A stretch of 64,000 bases of DNA from NCBI GenBank assembly GCA_963798655.1, contig CAWCUH010000007.1, positions 1-64,000 on the forward strand, written 5' to 3'. The position numbers and the translations under genes are program-made. This DNA comes from CAVSMC01 sp963798655 (GTDB lineage: Bacteria; Pseudomonadota; Gammaproteobacteria; Burkholderiales; Casimicrobiaceae). The notes below the pieces were generated by a model, which was not told the DNA's origin, searched no databases, and saw only the letters and a list, made by a program, of their open reading frames with translations. Position 1 is the first letter of the stretch; each line of letters starts with the position of its first letter. Positions 49,034 to 57,526 of the stretch are shown one piece after another.

Positions 49034-49906
49034 ATGAAATTCCGCCCCATCGCCGTGCTCGCGTGGCTCGCGCTGTTCGGGGCCGCGACGTCGAGCGCGC
49101 AGACGATCCGAGTCGGCTCGAAGAACTTCACCGAGCAGTTCATTCTCGGCGAGCTCTACGCGCAGGCGCTGGAAGCGAACGGCATCAAGACGGAGAAGAA
49201 GCTGAACCTCGGCGGCACGCTGATCGCGCACAAGGCGCTCGAGGAAAAGCAGATCGACATGTACCCGGAATACACCGGCACGATCCTGCTCGCCGTACTG
49301 AAGCAGGAGTCGATGACGGACCCGAAAGCCGTGTACGAGAAGGTGAAGGCCGCATACGCCGACAAGGGCCTCGTCGTGCTGAATCAGGCGCCGGTCAACA
49401 ACACGTACGTGCTCGTCGTGCGTCCCGAAACCGCGCAGAAGTACCGGCTCGAGACCGATTCGGACCTCGCGAAGGTGTCGAAGGAGTTGAAGCTCGGTGC
49501 AGGACCCGAGTTCCGTGACCGCAAGGACGGCCTGCCCGGCCTGCGCGAAAAGTACGGCATGGACTTCAAGGAAGATCTGCAGCTCGCGATCGGCCTGCGC
49601 TATCAGGCGCTGAAGAACGACCAGATACAGGTCGTCAACGGCTACTCGACCGACGGCATGATCAGCGCGATGAAGCTCGCTCGGCTGAAGGACGACAAGA
49701 ACCTGTGGCCGCCGTATTACATCGTGCCGGTCGTGCGCAAGGAAGTGCTCGACGCGAATCCGAAAGTGGCGGACGTGCTCAATCGCGTTTCCGCGTCGCT
49801 CGATGATGCGTCGATGGCCGAGTTGAACTACAAGGTCGACGGCGAGAAGATGGAGCCGAAGGACGTCGCGCACGATTTCCTGAAGTCGAAGGGCATCGTC
49901 AAATAG
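49034..49906 (+). CDS. glycine betaine/quaternary-amine binding protein (OsmF/OpuAC family)
   Basis: 290 aa from ATG 49034 behind GGAAGGAGAG. Signal peptide to about residue 23 (SSAQTIRVGS). OpuAC pattern: IRVGSKNFTEQFILGELYAQ, DMYPEYTGTILLAVLKQ, VVNGYSTDGMISAMKLARLKDD. These proteins bind betaine, choline, carnitine or related trimethylammonium compounds through an aromatic cage. It heads the operon binding protein, lyase homologue, permease, permease, ATPase. A strong hairpin terminator follows it, which would make it the most abundant product. Confidence 0.93.
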   Translation: MKFRPIAVLAWLALFGAATSSAQTIRVGSKNFTEQFILGELYAQALEANGIKTEKKLNLGGTLIAHKALEEKQIDMYPEYTGTILLAVLKQESMTDPKAVYEKVKAAYADKGLVVLNQAPVNNTYVLVVRPETAQKYRLETDSDLAKVSKELKLGAGPEFRDRKDGLPGLREKYGMDFKEDLQLAIGLRYQALKNDQIQVVNGYSTDGMISAMKLARLKDDKNLWPPYYIVPVVRKEVLDANPKVADVLNRVSASLDDASMAELNYKVDGEKMEPKDVAHDFLKSKGIVK

Positions 49907-49926
49907 GCGCCGACCGCGCAACGACG

Positions 49927-49956
49927 ACACCCGGCAGCGCCGGGTGTTTCGTTTTT
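49927..49956 (+). terminator. intrinsic terminator/attenuator between binding protein and lyase genes
   Basis: Perfect 9-bp stem ACACCCGGC (49927-49935) and GCCGGGTGT (49939-49947), 3-nt loop, then TTCGTTTTT (49948-49956). The Shine-Dalgarno GGGGAGG of the next gene begins at the following base. Partial termination would set the ratio of binding protein to the rest of the operon. Confidence 0.88.
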
Positions 49957-49970
49957 GGGGAGGCATGCAC

Positions 49971-51464
49971 GTGACGGTCACGCTCGGTGCGGCACGGATG
50001 ACGATCGACGACGCCAACGCGGTCGCGCGCGACGGCGCGCACGTCGCGCTTGCGCCGGAAGCCCGGCCGCGGCTCGCGGCTGCGCGCGCCGTCGTCGACG
50101 ATCTCGCGCAAGGCGACACGCCGATCTACGGGGTCAACTCGGCGCTCGGCGCGAACGTCGGCGAGCGCATCGACACGTCGGATCTCGCATCATTCCAGTC
50201 GGCGGCGATCCGCGCGCGCGCCGTCGCCGTCGGTCCCGCGTACGACGCAGCGTCGGTTCGCGCGATGCTGTTCGCGCGCGCGTCGAGTCTCTGCGTCGGC
50301 GGGGCCGGCGTGTCGCCGGCGGTCGTCGATGCGCTGATTGCTTTGCTCAACGCGCGCGTGCATCCGCGCGTGCCGCGCTACGGCTCCATCGGTGTCGCAG
50401 ATCTGCCGCAGCTTTCGCATCTTGCGTTGCCGTTGATCGGCGAAGGCGAGGCCGACGTCGAGGGAGCATTGCTGCCCGGGCGCGAAGCGCTTGCGCGTGC
50501 GGGGCTTGCACCGATCGCGCTCGGCGCCAAGGACGCGCTCGCGCTGGTGAGCGCGAACAGCGCGACCGTCGGCCGCGCCGCGCTGGTGCTGCACGACGCG
50601 ATCGCGCTGCTCGACCACTGGAACGCCGCCGTCGCGTTGTCATTCGAAGGGTTTCGCGCAAACGTGAGCCCGCTCGACGCTCGCGTCGTTCGCGCCCGGC
50701 CGGCGCCGGGACAAGTCGACGTCGCCGACCGGCTGCGCGCGTTGCTCGAAGGCTCGCAACTCTTCGACGAGCGTGCGGCGCGCCGCGTGCAGGACCCGCT
50801 GTCGCTGCGCTGCGTGGCGCAGGTGCACGGCGCGCTTCACTGGATGCTCGGCGAAGCGCGCGACCAGGTCGAGCTCGAGTTGAACGCATCCGGCGAAAGC
50901 CCGCTCGTGCTCGCCGCCTATGGCGAGATGCTGTCGACGGGAAACTTCCACGTTCCCGCGCTGGCGCTCGCCTTCGACGCCGCGGCGATCGCGCTCGCGC
51001 AGACGACCTCGCTCGCCGTCGAGCGCTGCATCAAGTTCATGTCGCCGGCGATGACCGGGCTGCCGCTCCAGTTGACGCGTCACGGACCCGCAGAGTCCGG
51101 CTTTGCGACCGTGCAGAAGACGCTGACCGCGCTGTGGAGCGAGATTCGTCTGCGCGCGAATCCCGGCTCGCTCGACTTCCTGCCGGTGGCGGAGCGCATC
51201 GAGGACCACGCGCCGATGACGCTTGGCACGGTCGAGAAGCTCGGGGAGATGGTCGAGCGCGCCCGCTACGTCGTCGCGATCGAATGCATCATCGCCGCGC
51301 AGGCGATCGATCTTCGCGGGACAGCGGCCGACACGCTCGGCGCCGGCGCGCGCACCGTCTACCGCCGCACACGCGAAGAAGTCGCGCCGCTCGACCACGA
51401 CCGCCCGCTCGGCGCGGACATCGATCGCATCGAGCGCATGCTCGCGGCGGGCGGCTTCGCATGA
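49971..51464 (+). CDS. aromatic amino acid lyase (HAL-like) homologue lacking the MIO triad
   Basis: 497 aa from GTG 49971, seven bases after GGGGAGG; ATG 49965 is only one base after it. Clear histidine/phenylalanine ammonia-lyase family: IYGVNSALGAN (Tyr53), VQDPLSLRCVAQVHGAL, STGNFHVPALALAFDAAAIAL, FMSPAMTGLPLQLT. But the cofactor loop reads RYGSIGVADLPQLSH: Val142-Ala143-Asp144 replaces Ala-Ser-Gly and one residue is lost, so no MIO can form. The HAL catalytic Tyr (DPYSLRC) is Leu, and the SH of the substrate loop is AR. It cannot be ordinary HutH. Placed inside a quaternary-amine transporter operon, it may eliminate trimethylamine from a betaine such as ergothioneine or hercynine, where MIO is not needed (inference). 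Confidence 0.85.
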   Translation: MTVTLGAARMTIDDANAVARDGAHVALAPEARPRLAAARAVVDDLAQGDTPIYGVNSALGANVGERIDTSDLASFQSAAIRARAVAVGPAYDAASVRAMLFARASSLCVGGAGVSPAVVDALIALLNARVHPRVPRYGSIGVADLPQLSHLALPLIGEGEADVEGALLPGREALARAGLAPIALGAKDALALVSANSATVGRAALVLHDAIALLDHWNAAVALSFEGFRANVSPLDARVVRARPAPGQVDVADRLRALLEGSQLFDERAARRVQDPLSLRCVAQVHGALHWMLGEARDQVELELNASGESPLVLAAYGEMLSTGNFHVPALALAFDAAAIALAQTTSLAVERCIKFMSPAMTGLPLQLTRHGPAESGFATVQKTLTALWSEIRLRANPGSLDFLPVAERIEDHAPMTLGTVEKLGEMVERARYVVAIECIIAAQAIDLRGTAADTLGAGARTVYRRTREEVAPLDHDRPLGADIDRIERMLAAGGFA

Positions 51465-52084
51465 CGTGGTTCGTCCGCAACTGGGATCAGGTCGCTTTCG
51501 CGCTGTACGAGCACGTCGTCATTTCGCTCGCGGCGCTCGCGATTGCGGCAACGATCTCGCTCGCGCTCGGCATCTGGGCCGCGCGCAGCCCGCGCGTGTT
51601 CGCCGCGACGCTCGCGATCACCGGCGCGCTGTACACGATTCCCACACTCGCGTTCCTCGCGCTGCTGATTCCGATCGCCGGTCTCGGCAAGACGAACGTG
51701 ATCATAGCGATGGTCGCCTTCTCGCTCGTGATCATGACGCGCAACGTCGCCACCGGCATCCGCGACGTTCCGGCGGAAATCGTCGAGGCGGCCATGGGAA
51801 TGGGCATGAGCGCTCGGCAGGTGCTTGCGCGCATCGAGCTGCCGCTCGCGTTGCCGGTGATCGTCGCGGGCCTTCGGATCGCGACGGTAACAGTCATCAG
51901 CGTGACGACGGTCGGCGCTTACGTGAACGCCGGCGGGCTCGGTACGCTGATCTTCAACGGCATCGCGACCGACCATGCGCCGAAGATCTGGACCGGCGCG
52001 CTCGCGGCATGCGCGCTCGCCGTCGCGGCCGACATTGCGCTCGCGCGCGTCGAGGCCGCGTTGCGATCGACGCGGAGCGCCTAG
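51461..52084 (+). CDS. quaternary-amine ABC transporter permease 1 (OpuBB/OpuCB/YehW type)
   Basis: 207 aa from the ATGA overlap with the lyase gene. About five membrane helices; EAA loop EAAMGMGMSARQVLARIELPLAL, then GLRIATVTVISVTTVGAYVN. Partner of the permease at 52168. The direct overlap with the lyase gene argues that uptake and cleavage work on one substrate. Confidence 0.93.
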   Translation: MTWFVRNWDQVAFALYEHVVISLAALAIAATISLALGIWAARSPRVFAATLAITGALYTIPTLAFLALLIPIAGLGKTNVIIAMVAFSLVIMTRNVATGIRDVPAEIVEAAMGMGMSARQVLARIELPLALPVIVAGLRIATVTVISVTTVGAYVNAGGLGTLIFNGIATDHAPKIWTGALAACALAVAADIALARVEAALRSTRSA

Positions 52085-52094
52085 GATGAAACAT

Positions 52095-52167
52095 CCCCCC
52101 ACGCTCGCTCCGCTCGCTGCCCCCCGAGGGGCGGGTCAGTCGGTCGGGGCGGCCCTTCCCGACTGAC
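52095..52167. repeat. two-hairpin intra-operon repeat, copy 2
   Basis: Same design as 17993-18066: six C, tandem CGCTCGCT units, C-run/G-run hairpin, then a 9-bp stem GTCAGTCGG (52135-52143) with CCGACTGAC (52159-52167). The stem ends exactly at the base before the ATG of the second permease. The loop sequences differ, but the compensated GTCAGTC...GACTGAC stem is kept. Confidence 0.85.
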
Positions 52168-52806
52168 ATGTTCGCCGAAGCGTGGACCTATCTTGTCGCT
52201 CACCCGGTCGAGTTCGCGGCGGCGTTCGGCGTTCATGTCGCGCTGTCGCTCGCCGCGCTGCTGCTCGCCTCGCTGATCGCGATTCCGGCCGGCATCCGCT
52301 TCGCGCATCGCAGGCGCAGCGCGCTCGCCGCGGTGAACGCGGCGAACGTCGGCCGCACGCTGCCCTCCCTCGCGGTGCTTGCGCTCGCGATGCCGCTGCT
52401 CGGCACCGGCTTTCTTCCGTCGCTCGTCGCGCTCACGCTGATCGCGCTGCCGCCGGTGCTGCTGAACACGATCACCGGCGTGCGCGAGATCGATCCCGAC
52501 ATCGTCGATGCCGCCCGCGGCATGGGCATGTCGGCGGGCGACGTGCTTCGGCGCATCGAGCTGCCGCTTGCCGTGCCGGTCATCTTCGCCGGGCTGCGCA
52601 CGGCGGCGGTGCAGGTGGTGTCGGGCGCCGTGCTCGCTGCGTTCATCGGCGGCGGCGGACTGGGCCAGTTCATCCTTTCCGGCATCGCGATGATGGCGCT
52701 GCCGCTGATGCTGGTCGGCGCCATTCCGGTCACGCTGCTCTCGCTCGGTGCCGACGCGTTTTTCGGCGCGCTGCAGCGTCGATTGACGCCGCGCGGCCTG
52801 CGATGA
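52168..52806 (+). CDS. quaternary-amine ABC transporter permease 2
   Basis: 212 aa with about five membrane helices; EAA loop DAARGMGMSAGDVLRRIELPLAV and GGLGQFILSGIAMMALP. It forms the translocation pore with permease 1. Its ATG follows a repeat hairpin with no spacer and no Shine-Dalgarno, the same unusual set-up as ccmG. Confidence 0.93.
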   Translation: MFAEAWTYLVAHPVEFAAAFGVHVALSLAALLLASLIAIPAGIRFAHRRRSALAAVNAANVGRTLPSLAVLALAMPLLGTGFLPSLVALTLIALPPVLLNTITGVREIDPDIVDAARGMGMSAGDVLRRIELPLAVPVIFAGLRTAAVQVVSGAVLAAFIGGGGLGQFILSGIAMMALPLMLVGAIPVTLLSLGADAFFGALQRRLTPRGLR

Positions 52807-53783
52807 TCGCGCTGCGCGCGCTCACCAAGCGCTTCGTCGGCGAGGCACGGCCGGCCGTGGACTCGCTGACGCTCGAAGTCCCATCCGGCGAGACGTGCGT
52901 GCTGATCGGGCCGTCGGGCTGCGGCAAGACGACGACGATGCGCATGGTGAACCGGATGATCGAGCCCGATTTTGGCACGATCGAGGTCGCGGGCCGCGAC
53001 GTCACGCACGTCGATGCGATCGAGCTTCGCCGATCGATCGGCTACGTGATCCAGCAGGTCGGTCTCTTTCCGCACATGACGATCGCCGACAACATTGCCA
53101 CGGTGCCGCGGCTGCTCGGCTGGGACGGCGCGCGCATCGCGACGCGCGTGAACGAGCTGCTGGAGCTCGTCGGGCTCGACGCCGACAGCTATCGCAACCG
53201 CTTTCCGCGTGCGCTCTCGGGCGGGCAGCGCCAGCGCGTCGGCGTCGCGCGCGCGCTCGCCGCCGATCCGCCCGTGATGCTGATGGACGAGCCGTTCGGC
53301 GCGATCGATCCCATCACGCGCGCGAAGCTGCAGGACGAGTTCCTGCGCATCCAGCAGCGGCTGCGCAAGACGATCGTTTTCGTCACCCACGACATCGACG
53401 AAGCGATCCGGATGGGAAGCCGCATTGCGATCATGCGCGCGGGACGTCTCGTGCAGTACGACACGCCGGAAGCGATCCTCGCCAATCCCGCGGACGCATT
53501 CGTCGAGGAGTTCGTAGGCTCCGACCGCGTGCTGAAGCGGTTGTCGCTGCTCAATGCCGGCACGTACGCCGAGCGCGTCGACGGCGCGGCGACGCCGTCG
53601 CTGCGACTCAATGCGCGCGCGTCGCTGCGCGAGGCGCTCACGATCCTTCTCGTCAACGGCGCCGACGCGACCGCCATCGTCGACGATCGCGACGGTATCG
53701 TCGGCGTGCTGACGCTCGCACGGATCCGCGCGGCGATTCACGCGCACGACCACGACGGCAACTCGGCTGAGGCGCAGCGCTAA
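52803..53783 (+). CDS. quaternary-amine ABC transporter ATPase with C-terminal CBS remnant (ProV/OpuA type)
   Basis: 326 aa from the ATGA overlap. Walker A GPSGCGKTTT, Q-loop YVIQQVGLFPHMT, signature LSGGQRQRVGVARAL, Walker B VMLMDEPFGAIDP, H-loop FVTHDIDEA. The C-terminal 70 residues (RASLREALTILLVNGADATAIVDDRDGIVGVLTLARI) make one CBS motif rather than the usual pair, so ionic-strength sensing as in OpuA may be lost. This fits a nutritional rather than osmotic role. Confidence 0.94.
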   Translation: MIALRALTKRFVGEARPAVDSLTLEVPSGETCVLIGPSGCGKTTTMRMVNRMIEPDFGTIEVAGRDVTHVDAIELRRSIGYVIQQVGLFPHMTIADNIATVPRLLGWDGARIATRVNELLELVGLDADSYRNRFPRALSGGQRQRVGVARALAADPPVMLMDEPFGAIDPITRAKLQDEFLRIQQRLRKTIVFVTHDIDEAIRMGSRIAIMRAGRLVQYDTPEAILANPADAFVEEFVGSDRVLKRLSLLNAGTYAERVDGAATPSLRLNARASLREALTILLVNGADATAIVDDRDGIVGVLTLARIRAAIHAHDHDGNSAEAQR

Positions 53784-53837
53784 GCGGTAAAATCGCCGGC
53801 ATCGCGCCCCGGTGGCGCGGCCAACCCGGAGAACCTC

Positions 53838-54785
53838 ATGCGTGCCCAACTCGCTGTGCTTGCCGGCGTCCTTGCGCTGGCCGCGACGCTGCCCGCCGTC
53901 GCGCAGGATACGAAGGTGTCGATCGGCCTGTCCGGCTGGACCGGCTTCGCACCGCTGACGCTTGCAAAGGAAGCAGGCATCTTCAAGAAGCACGGCCTCG
54001 ACGTCGAGCTGAAAAAGATCCCGCAGAAGGACCGCCACCTCGCGATCGCGTCGGGCGACGTCCAGTGCGCCGCGACGACGGTCGAGACGTGGATCGTGTG
54101 GAACGCGGGCGGCGTCGCGACGAAGGAAATCTTCCAGCTCGACAAGAGCTATGGCGCCGACGGCATGGTCGTGCGCAACAACATCCAGAAGATCGCCGAT
54201 CTCAAGGGCAAGACCGTGGCCGCGTCGGCGCCGGGCACCGCGCCGTACTTCACGCTCGCGTGGTTCCTGAAGAAGAACGGCTTGTCGCCGAAGGACGTGA
54301 CGGTCGTCAATCTCGAGCCGGGCCCGGCCGCGCAGGCGTTCGTCGCCGGCCAGAACGACGCGGCGATGACGTACGAGCCGTATCTGTCGACGGTGCGCTC
54401 GAATCCGTCGGCCGGCAAGATCATCGCGACGACGCTCGATTATCCGATGATCATGGACACGTTCGGCTGCACGCCCAAGTTCCTCGCCGACAACCCGAAG
54501 GCCGCCAAAGCGCTCGCCGACAGCTACTTCGACGCGATCGACATGATCAAGAAAGAGCCGAAGAAGAGCTTCGACATCATGGGCGCCGACGTCAAGCAGA
54601 CCGGTGAACAGTTCGAGGCGTCGCAGAAGTACTTGCGCTGGCAGGACCGCGCGGCGAACAAGAAATTCTTCGCCGGCGAGTTCAACTCGTTCAACAAGGA
54701 CGCTGCCGACCTGCTGCTCGAGATCGGCATCATCAAGCAGGTCCCGGACCTGAAGACGCTCGCCGACACGCGGTTCATCCAGTAA
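53838..54785 (+). CDS. NitT/TauT-family periplasmic binding protein
   Basis: 315 aa. Signal peptide to about residue 22 (PAVAQDTKVSI). SsuA/TauA-like fold: GWTGFAPLTLAKEAGIFKKH, LKGKTVAASAPGTAPYFTLA, FVAGQNDAAMTYEPYLSTV. The family carries sulfonates, nitrate, thiamine precursors and other small anions or heterocycles; the ligand is not predictable. The 54-bp gap behind the preceding ATPase holds a short GC hairpin and GGAG before the ATG. Confidence 0.92.
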   Translation: MRAQLAVLAGVLALAATLPAVAQDTKVSIGLSGWTGFAPLTLAKEAGIFKKHGLDVELKKIPQKDRHLAIASGDVQCAATTVETWIVWNAGGVATKEIFQLDKSYGADGMVVRNNIQKIADLKGKTVAASAPGTAPYFTLAWFLKKNGLSPKDVTVVNLEPGPAAQAFVAGQNDAAMTYEPYLSTVRSNPSAGKIIATTLDYPMIMDTFGCTPKFLADNPKAAKALADSYFDAIDMIKKEPKKSFDIMGADVKQTGEQFEASQKYLRWQDRAANKKFFAGEFNSFNKDAADLLLEIGIIKQVPDLKTLADTRFIQ

Positions 54786-54805
54786 TTGCGTGCCCGGCCT
54801 CGCGC

Positions 54806-55579
54806 ATGACGCCGCTCGCGCCGATTCCGCGCGCCCGCAAGGTCGTCTATGGGGTCGCGTTTTTCGTCGTGTTCGTCGCCGCATGGAGCGCGGCGACGTT
54901 CGGCGGCTTCGTGTCGCCGACGTTTCTCGCCGATCCGGCGTCGATGCTGCGCGAAGGCTATGCGCTGTTCGCGCAATACGGCTTCGCCCGGGACGTCGGC
55001 ATGACGGTGTGGCGGGTCCTCGGCGGCTTCGTGCTCGCCGCCGTTGCCGCAGTGCCGCTCGGCATCGCGATGGGCGCGTACAAGCCGGTGGAGGCGTTCT
55101 TCGAGCCGTTCGTGTCGTTCGCGCGCTACCTGCCGGCCTCGGCGTTCATTCCGCTGCTGATCCTGTGGGCCGGCATCGGCGAGATGCAGAAGCTGCTGGT
55201 GATCTTCATCGGGTCGTTCTTCCAGATCGTGCTGATGGTCGCGGTGACCGTCGGCGCGACGCGGCGCGATCTCGTCGAGGCGGCGTACACGCTCGGCGCC
55301 GATGCACGCGGCGTCGTGCGCCGCGTGCTGTTGCCGAGCTCCGCACCGGCGATCGCCGAGACGCTGCGGCTCGTGCTGGGCTGGGCGTGGACGTACGTGA
55401 TCGTCGCCGAGCTGATCGGTGCGTCGAGCGGCATCGGCCACATGATCACCGACAGCCAGGCGCTGCTGAACACCGGCCAGATCATCTTCGGCATCATCGT
55501 CATCGGCGTCATCGGGCTCGTGTCCGACTTCGCGTTCAAGTGGAGCAACCACAAGCTTTTTCCGTGGAGCGCGGCGTGA
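54806..55579 (+). CDS. NitT/TauT-family ABC transporter permease
   Basis: 257 aa, six membrane helices; EAA loop EAAYTLGADARGVVRRVLLP. SsuC/TauC-like. 20 bp after the binding-protein gene. Confidence 0.93.
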   Translation: MTPLAPIPRARKVVYGVAFFVVFVAAWSAATFGGFVSPTFLADPASMLREGYALFAQYGFARDVGMTVWRVLGGFVLAAVAAVPLGIAMGAYKPVEAFFEPFVSFARYLPASAFIPLLILWAGIGEMQKLLVIFIGSFFQIVLMVAVTVGATRRDLVEAAYTLGADARGVVRRVLLPSSAPAIAETLRLVLGWAWTYVIVAELIGASSGIGHMITDSQALLNTGQIIFGIIVIGVIGLVSDFAFKWSNHKLFPWSAA

Positions 55580-55697
55580 GCGGCGAGCAGGGACCCCGGC
55601 CAAACGCAGGCGGATGTGAGCAATCGCGAATCGCCGCAGCGAGGCCGACGGATCGACGTGACGATTCGTTTGGCGGTGCGCAGGCCGAGCCCGCCTC

Positions 55698-56477
55698 GTG
55701 ACGACGCTCGCGATCGACGCCGTCAGCAAGACGTTCGCCGGCGGCCGCGGGCACGCGCCAACGATCGCGCTCGAGCCGACGACGCTCGCGGTCGACGACG
55801 GCGACTTCATCGCGATCCTCGGTCCGTCGGGCTGCGGCAAGTCCACGCTGCTGCGCATCGTCGCCGGGCTCGAGACTCCGACCTCCGGTCGCGTGCTGCT
55901 CGACGGCACGCCGGTCGCGCGCCCCGGCGCCGATCGCGGCATGGTGTTCCAGTCGTACACGCTGTTCCCGTGGCTCACCGTGCGACGCAACATCTGCTTC
56001 GGATTGCGCGAGAAAGGCGTTCCCGCCGCGCAGCAGGACGAGATCGCCGCGCATTACGTCGATCGCGTGGGTCTTCGCGGCTTCGAGAATCACTACCCGA
56101 AGATGCTCTCCGGCGGCATGCAGCAACGCACGGCGATCGCGCGCGCGCTCGCGAACCAGCCGAAGATCCTGCTGCTCGACGAGCCGTTCGGCGCGCTCGA
56201 CAACCAGACGCGCGCGCTGATGCAGGAACTGCTGCTCGGCATCTGGGAAAGCGAGCAGAAGACCGTGCTGTTCGTCACCCACGACATCGAGGAAGCGATC
56301 TTCGTCGCCGGGCGCGTGGCCGTCATGAGCGCGCGGCCGGGTCGCATCAAGAGCGACGTCGCCGTCGACCTGCCGCACCCGCGGCACTACACGCTGAAGA
56401 CAACGCCCGCGTTCTCCGCATTGAAGGCACGGCTCACCGAAGAGATCAGGGTAGAGGCGATCAGAGCGGCATCATAG
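55698..56477 (+). CDS. NitT/TauT-family ABC transporter ATPase
   Basis: 259 aa from GTG 55698. Walker A GPSGCGKSTL, Q-loop MVFQSYTLFPWLTV, signature LSGGMQQRTAIARAL, Walker B ILLLDEPFGALD, H-loop FVTHDIEEA; SsuB/TauB-like. A 118-bp gap with no visible gene separates it from the permease. Convergent with galE, 8 bp apart. Confidence 0.93.
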   Translation: MTTLAIDAVSKTFAGGRGHAPTIALEPTTLAVDDGDFIAILGPSGCGKSTLLRIVAGLETPTSGRVLLDGTPVARPGADRGMVFQSYTLFPWLTVRRNICFGLREKGVPAAQQDEIAAHYVDRVGLRGFENHYPKMLSGGMQQRTAIARALANQPKILLLDEPFGALDNQTRALMQELLLGIWESEQKTVLFVTHDIEEAIFVAGRVAVMSARPGRIKSDVAVDLPHPRHYTLKTTPAFSALKARLTEEIRVEAIRAAS

Positions 56478-56485
56478 GCGCGGCG

Positions 56486-57499
56486 CTAATACCTTCCGCC
56501 GTTTCTCTGCCAGCGCCACGCGTCGATGCAGATCGCGTCCAGGCCGCGCGTCGCGCGCCAGCCGAGCAACGCGTTGGCGAGCGTCGGGTCGGCATACGAG
56601 CTCGCGACATCGCCCGTGCGCCGCGGTCCGATCATCCGCGTGATCCGCCGCCCGCAGGCGCGCTCGAACGCGCTGACGACTTCGAGCACCGAATGGCCGC
56701 GTCCAACGCCGAGGTTCATCGTGCACGCGCCAGGATGCGATGCGAGATAGCGCAGCACGGCGACGTGGCCGATCGCGAGATCCTGCACGTGCAGGTAGTC
56801 GCGCACGCCGGTGCCGTCGTCAGTCGGCCAGTCGGTTCCGTGGATGGTGAGCGACGATTGCTCTCCGCTCGCGATGCGGCACAGCAGCGGAACGAGGTTG
56901 TTCGGCTTGCCGATCGGCGCCTCGCCGATCAGGCCGGACGGATGCGCGCCGGCAGGGTTGAAGTAGCGCAGGATGCCGATGCGCCAGTTGCTGTTCGCTT
57001 GCGCGAGATCGCGCAGGAAGTCCTCGACGATGCGCTTCGTGCGTCCGTACACGTTCGCGGGCGCAAGCGGCGCGTCCTCGGGCACCGGCAACTGCTCCGG
57101 CTGTCCGTATACGGTCGCCGACGAGCTGAAGACGAGGGTCGCGACGCCAGCTTCGCCCATCACTTCGGCGAGCGCAATCGCACCGCCGACATTGACGTCG
57201 TAGTACGCGAGCGGACGCGTGCCCGATTCGCCAACCGCCTTCAGGCCGGCGCAGTGCACGACGCCGGTGATCGGATGATCGTGGAACGCGCGGCGCAGCG
57301 CACCGACGTCGCGAACGTCGGCTTCGATGCACGCGATCGGACGCCCGGCGAGCTGCACGAGCCGCGGCAGCACGGCTTTCGAGCTCGTCGCGAAATTGTC
57401 GAGAAGGACCGGCGCATAGCCTGCCTGCGCGAGCTCCACGACGACGTGCGAGCCGATGTAGCCGGCGCCGCCGGTTACGAGGATCGTGTCGACGACCAT
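56486..57499 (-). CDS. galE: UDP-glucose 4-epimerase GalE
   Basis: 337 aa, usual length. NAD-binding ILVTGGAGYIGSHVVVEL, catalytic Ser/Tyr/Lys in VFSSSATVYGQP and NVYGRTKRIVED, substrate region YFNPAGAHPSGLIGE. Interconverts UDP-glucose and UDP-galactose for surface polysaccharides. It follows the ribosomal operon terminator on the same strand. Confidence 0.96.
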   Translation of the reverse strand: MVVDTILVTGGAGYIGSHVVVELAQAGYAPVLLDNFATSSKAVLPRLVQLAGRPIACIEADVRDVGALRRAFHDHPITGVVHCAGLKAVGESGTRPLAYYDVNVGGAIALAEVMGEAGVATLVFSSSATVYGQPEQLPVPEDAPLAPANVYGRTKRIVEDFLRDLAQANSNWRIGILRYFNPAGAHPSGLIGEAPIGKPNNLVPLLCRIASGEQSSLTIHGTDWPTDDGTGVRDYLHVQDLAIGHVAVLRYLASHPGACTMNLGVGRGHSVLEVVSAFERACGRRITRMIGPRRTGDVASSYADPTLANALLGWRATRGLDAICIDAWRWQRNGGRY

Positions 57500-57526
57500 C
57501 GGCGGATGCTACCGCAAGTTGCCGAC

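Noticed and set aside
49971..51464. Annotation as ordinary histidine ammonia-lyase HutH
   Set aside because: The Ala-Ser-Gly triad and other catalytic residues are missing, so the standard reaction is not supported despite family similarity and nearby hut genes.
52233..54884. 883-aa minus-strand open frame
   Set aside because: Runs antisense across permease, ATPase and binding-protein genes that all have intact family motifs.
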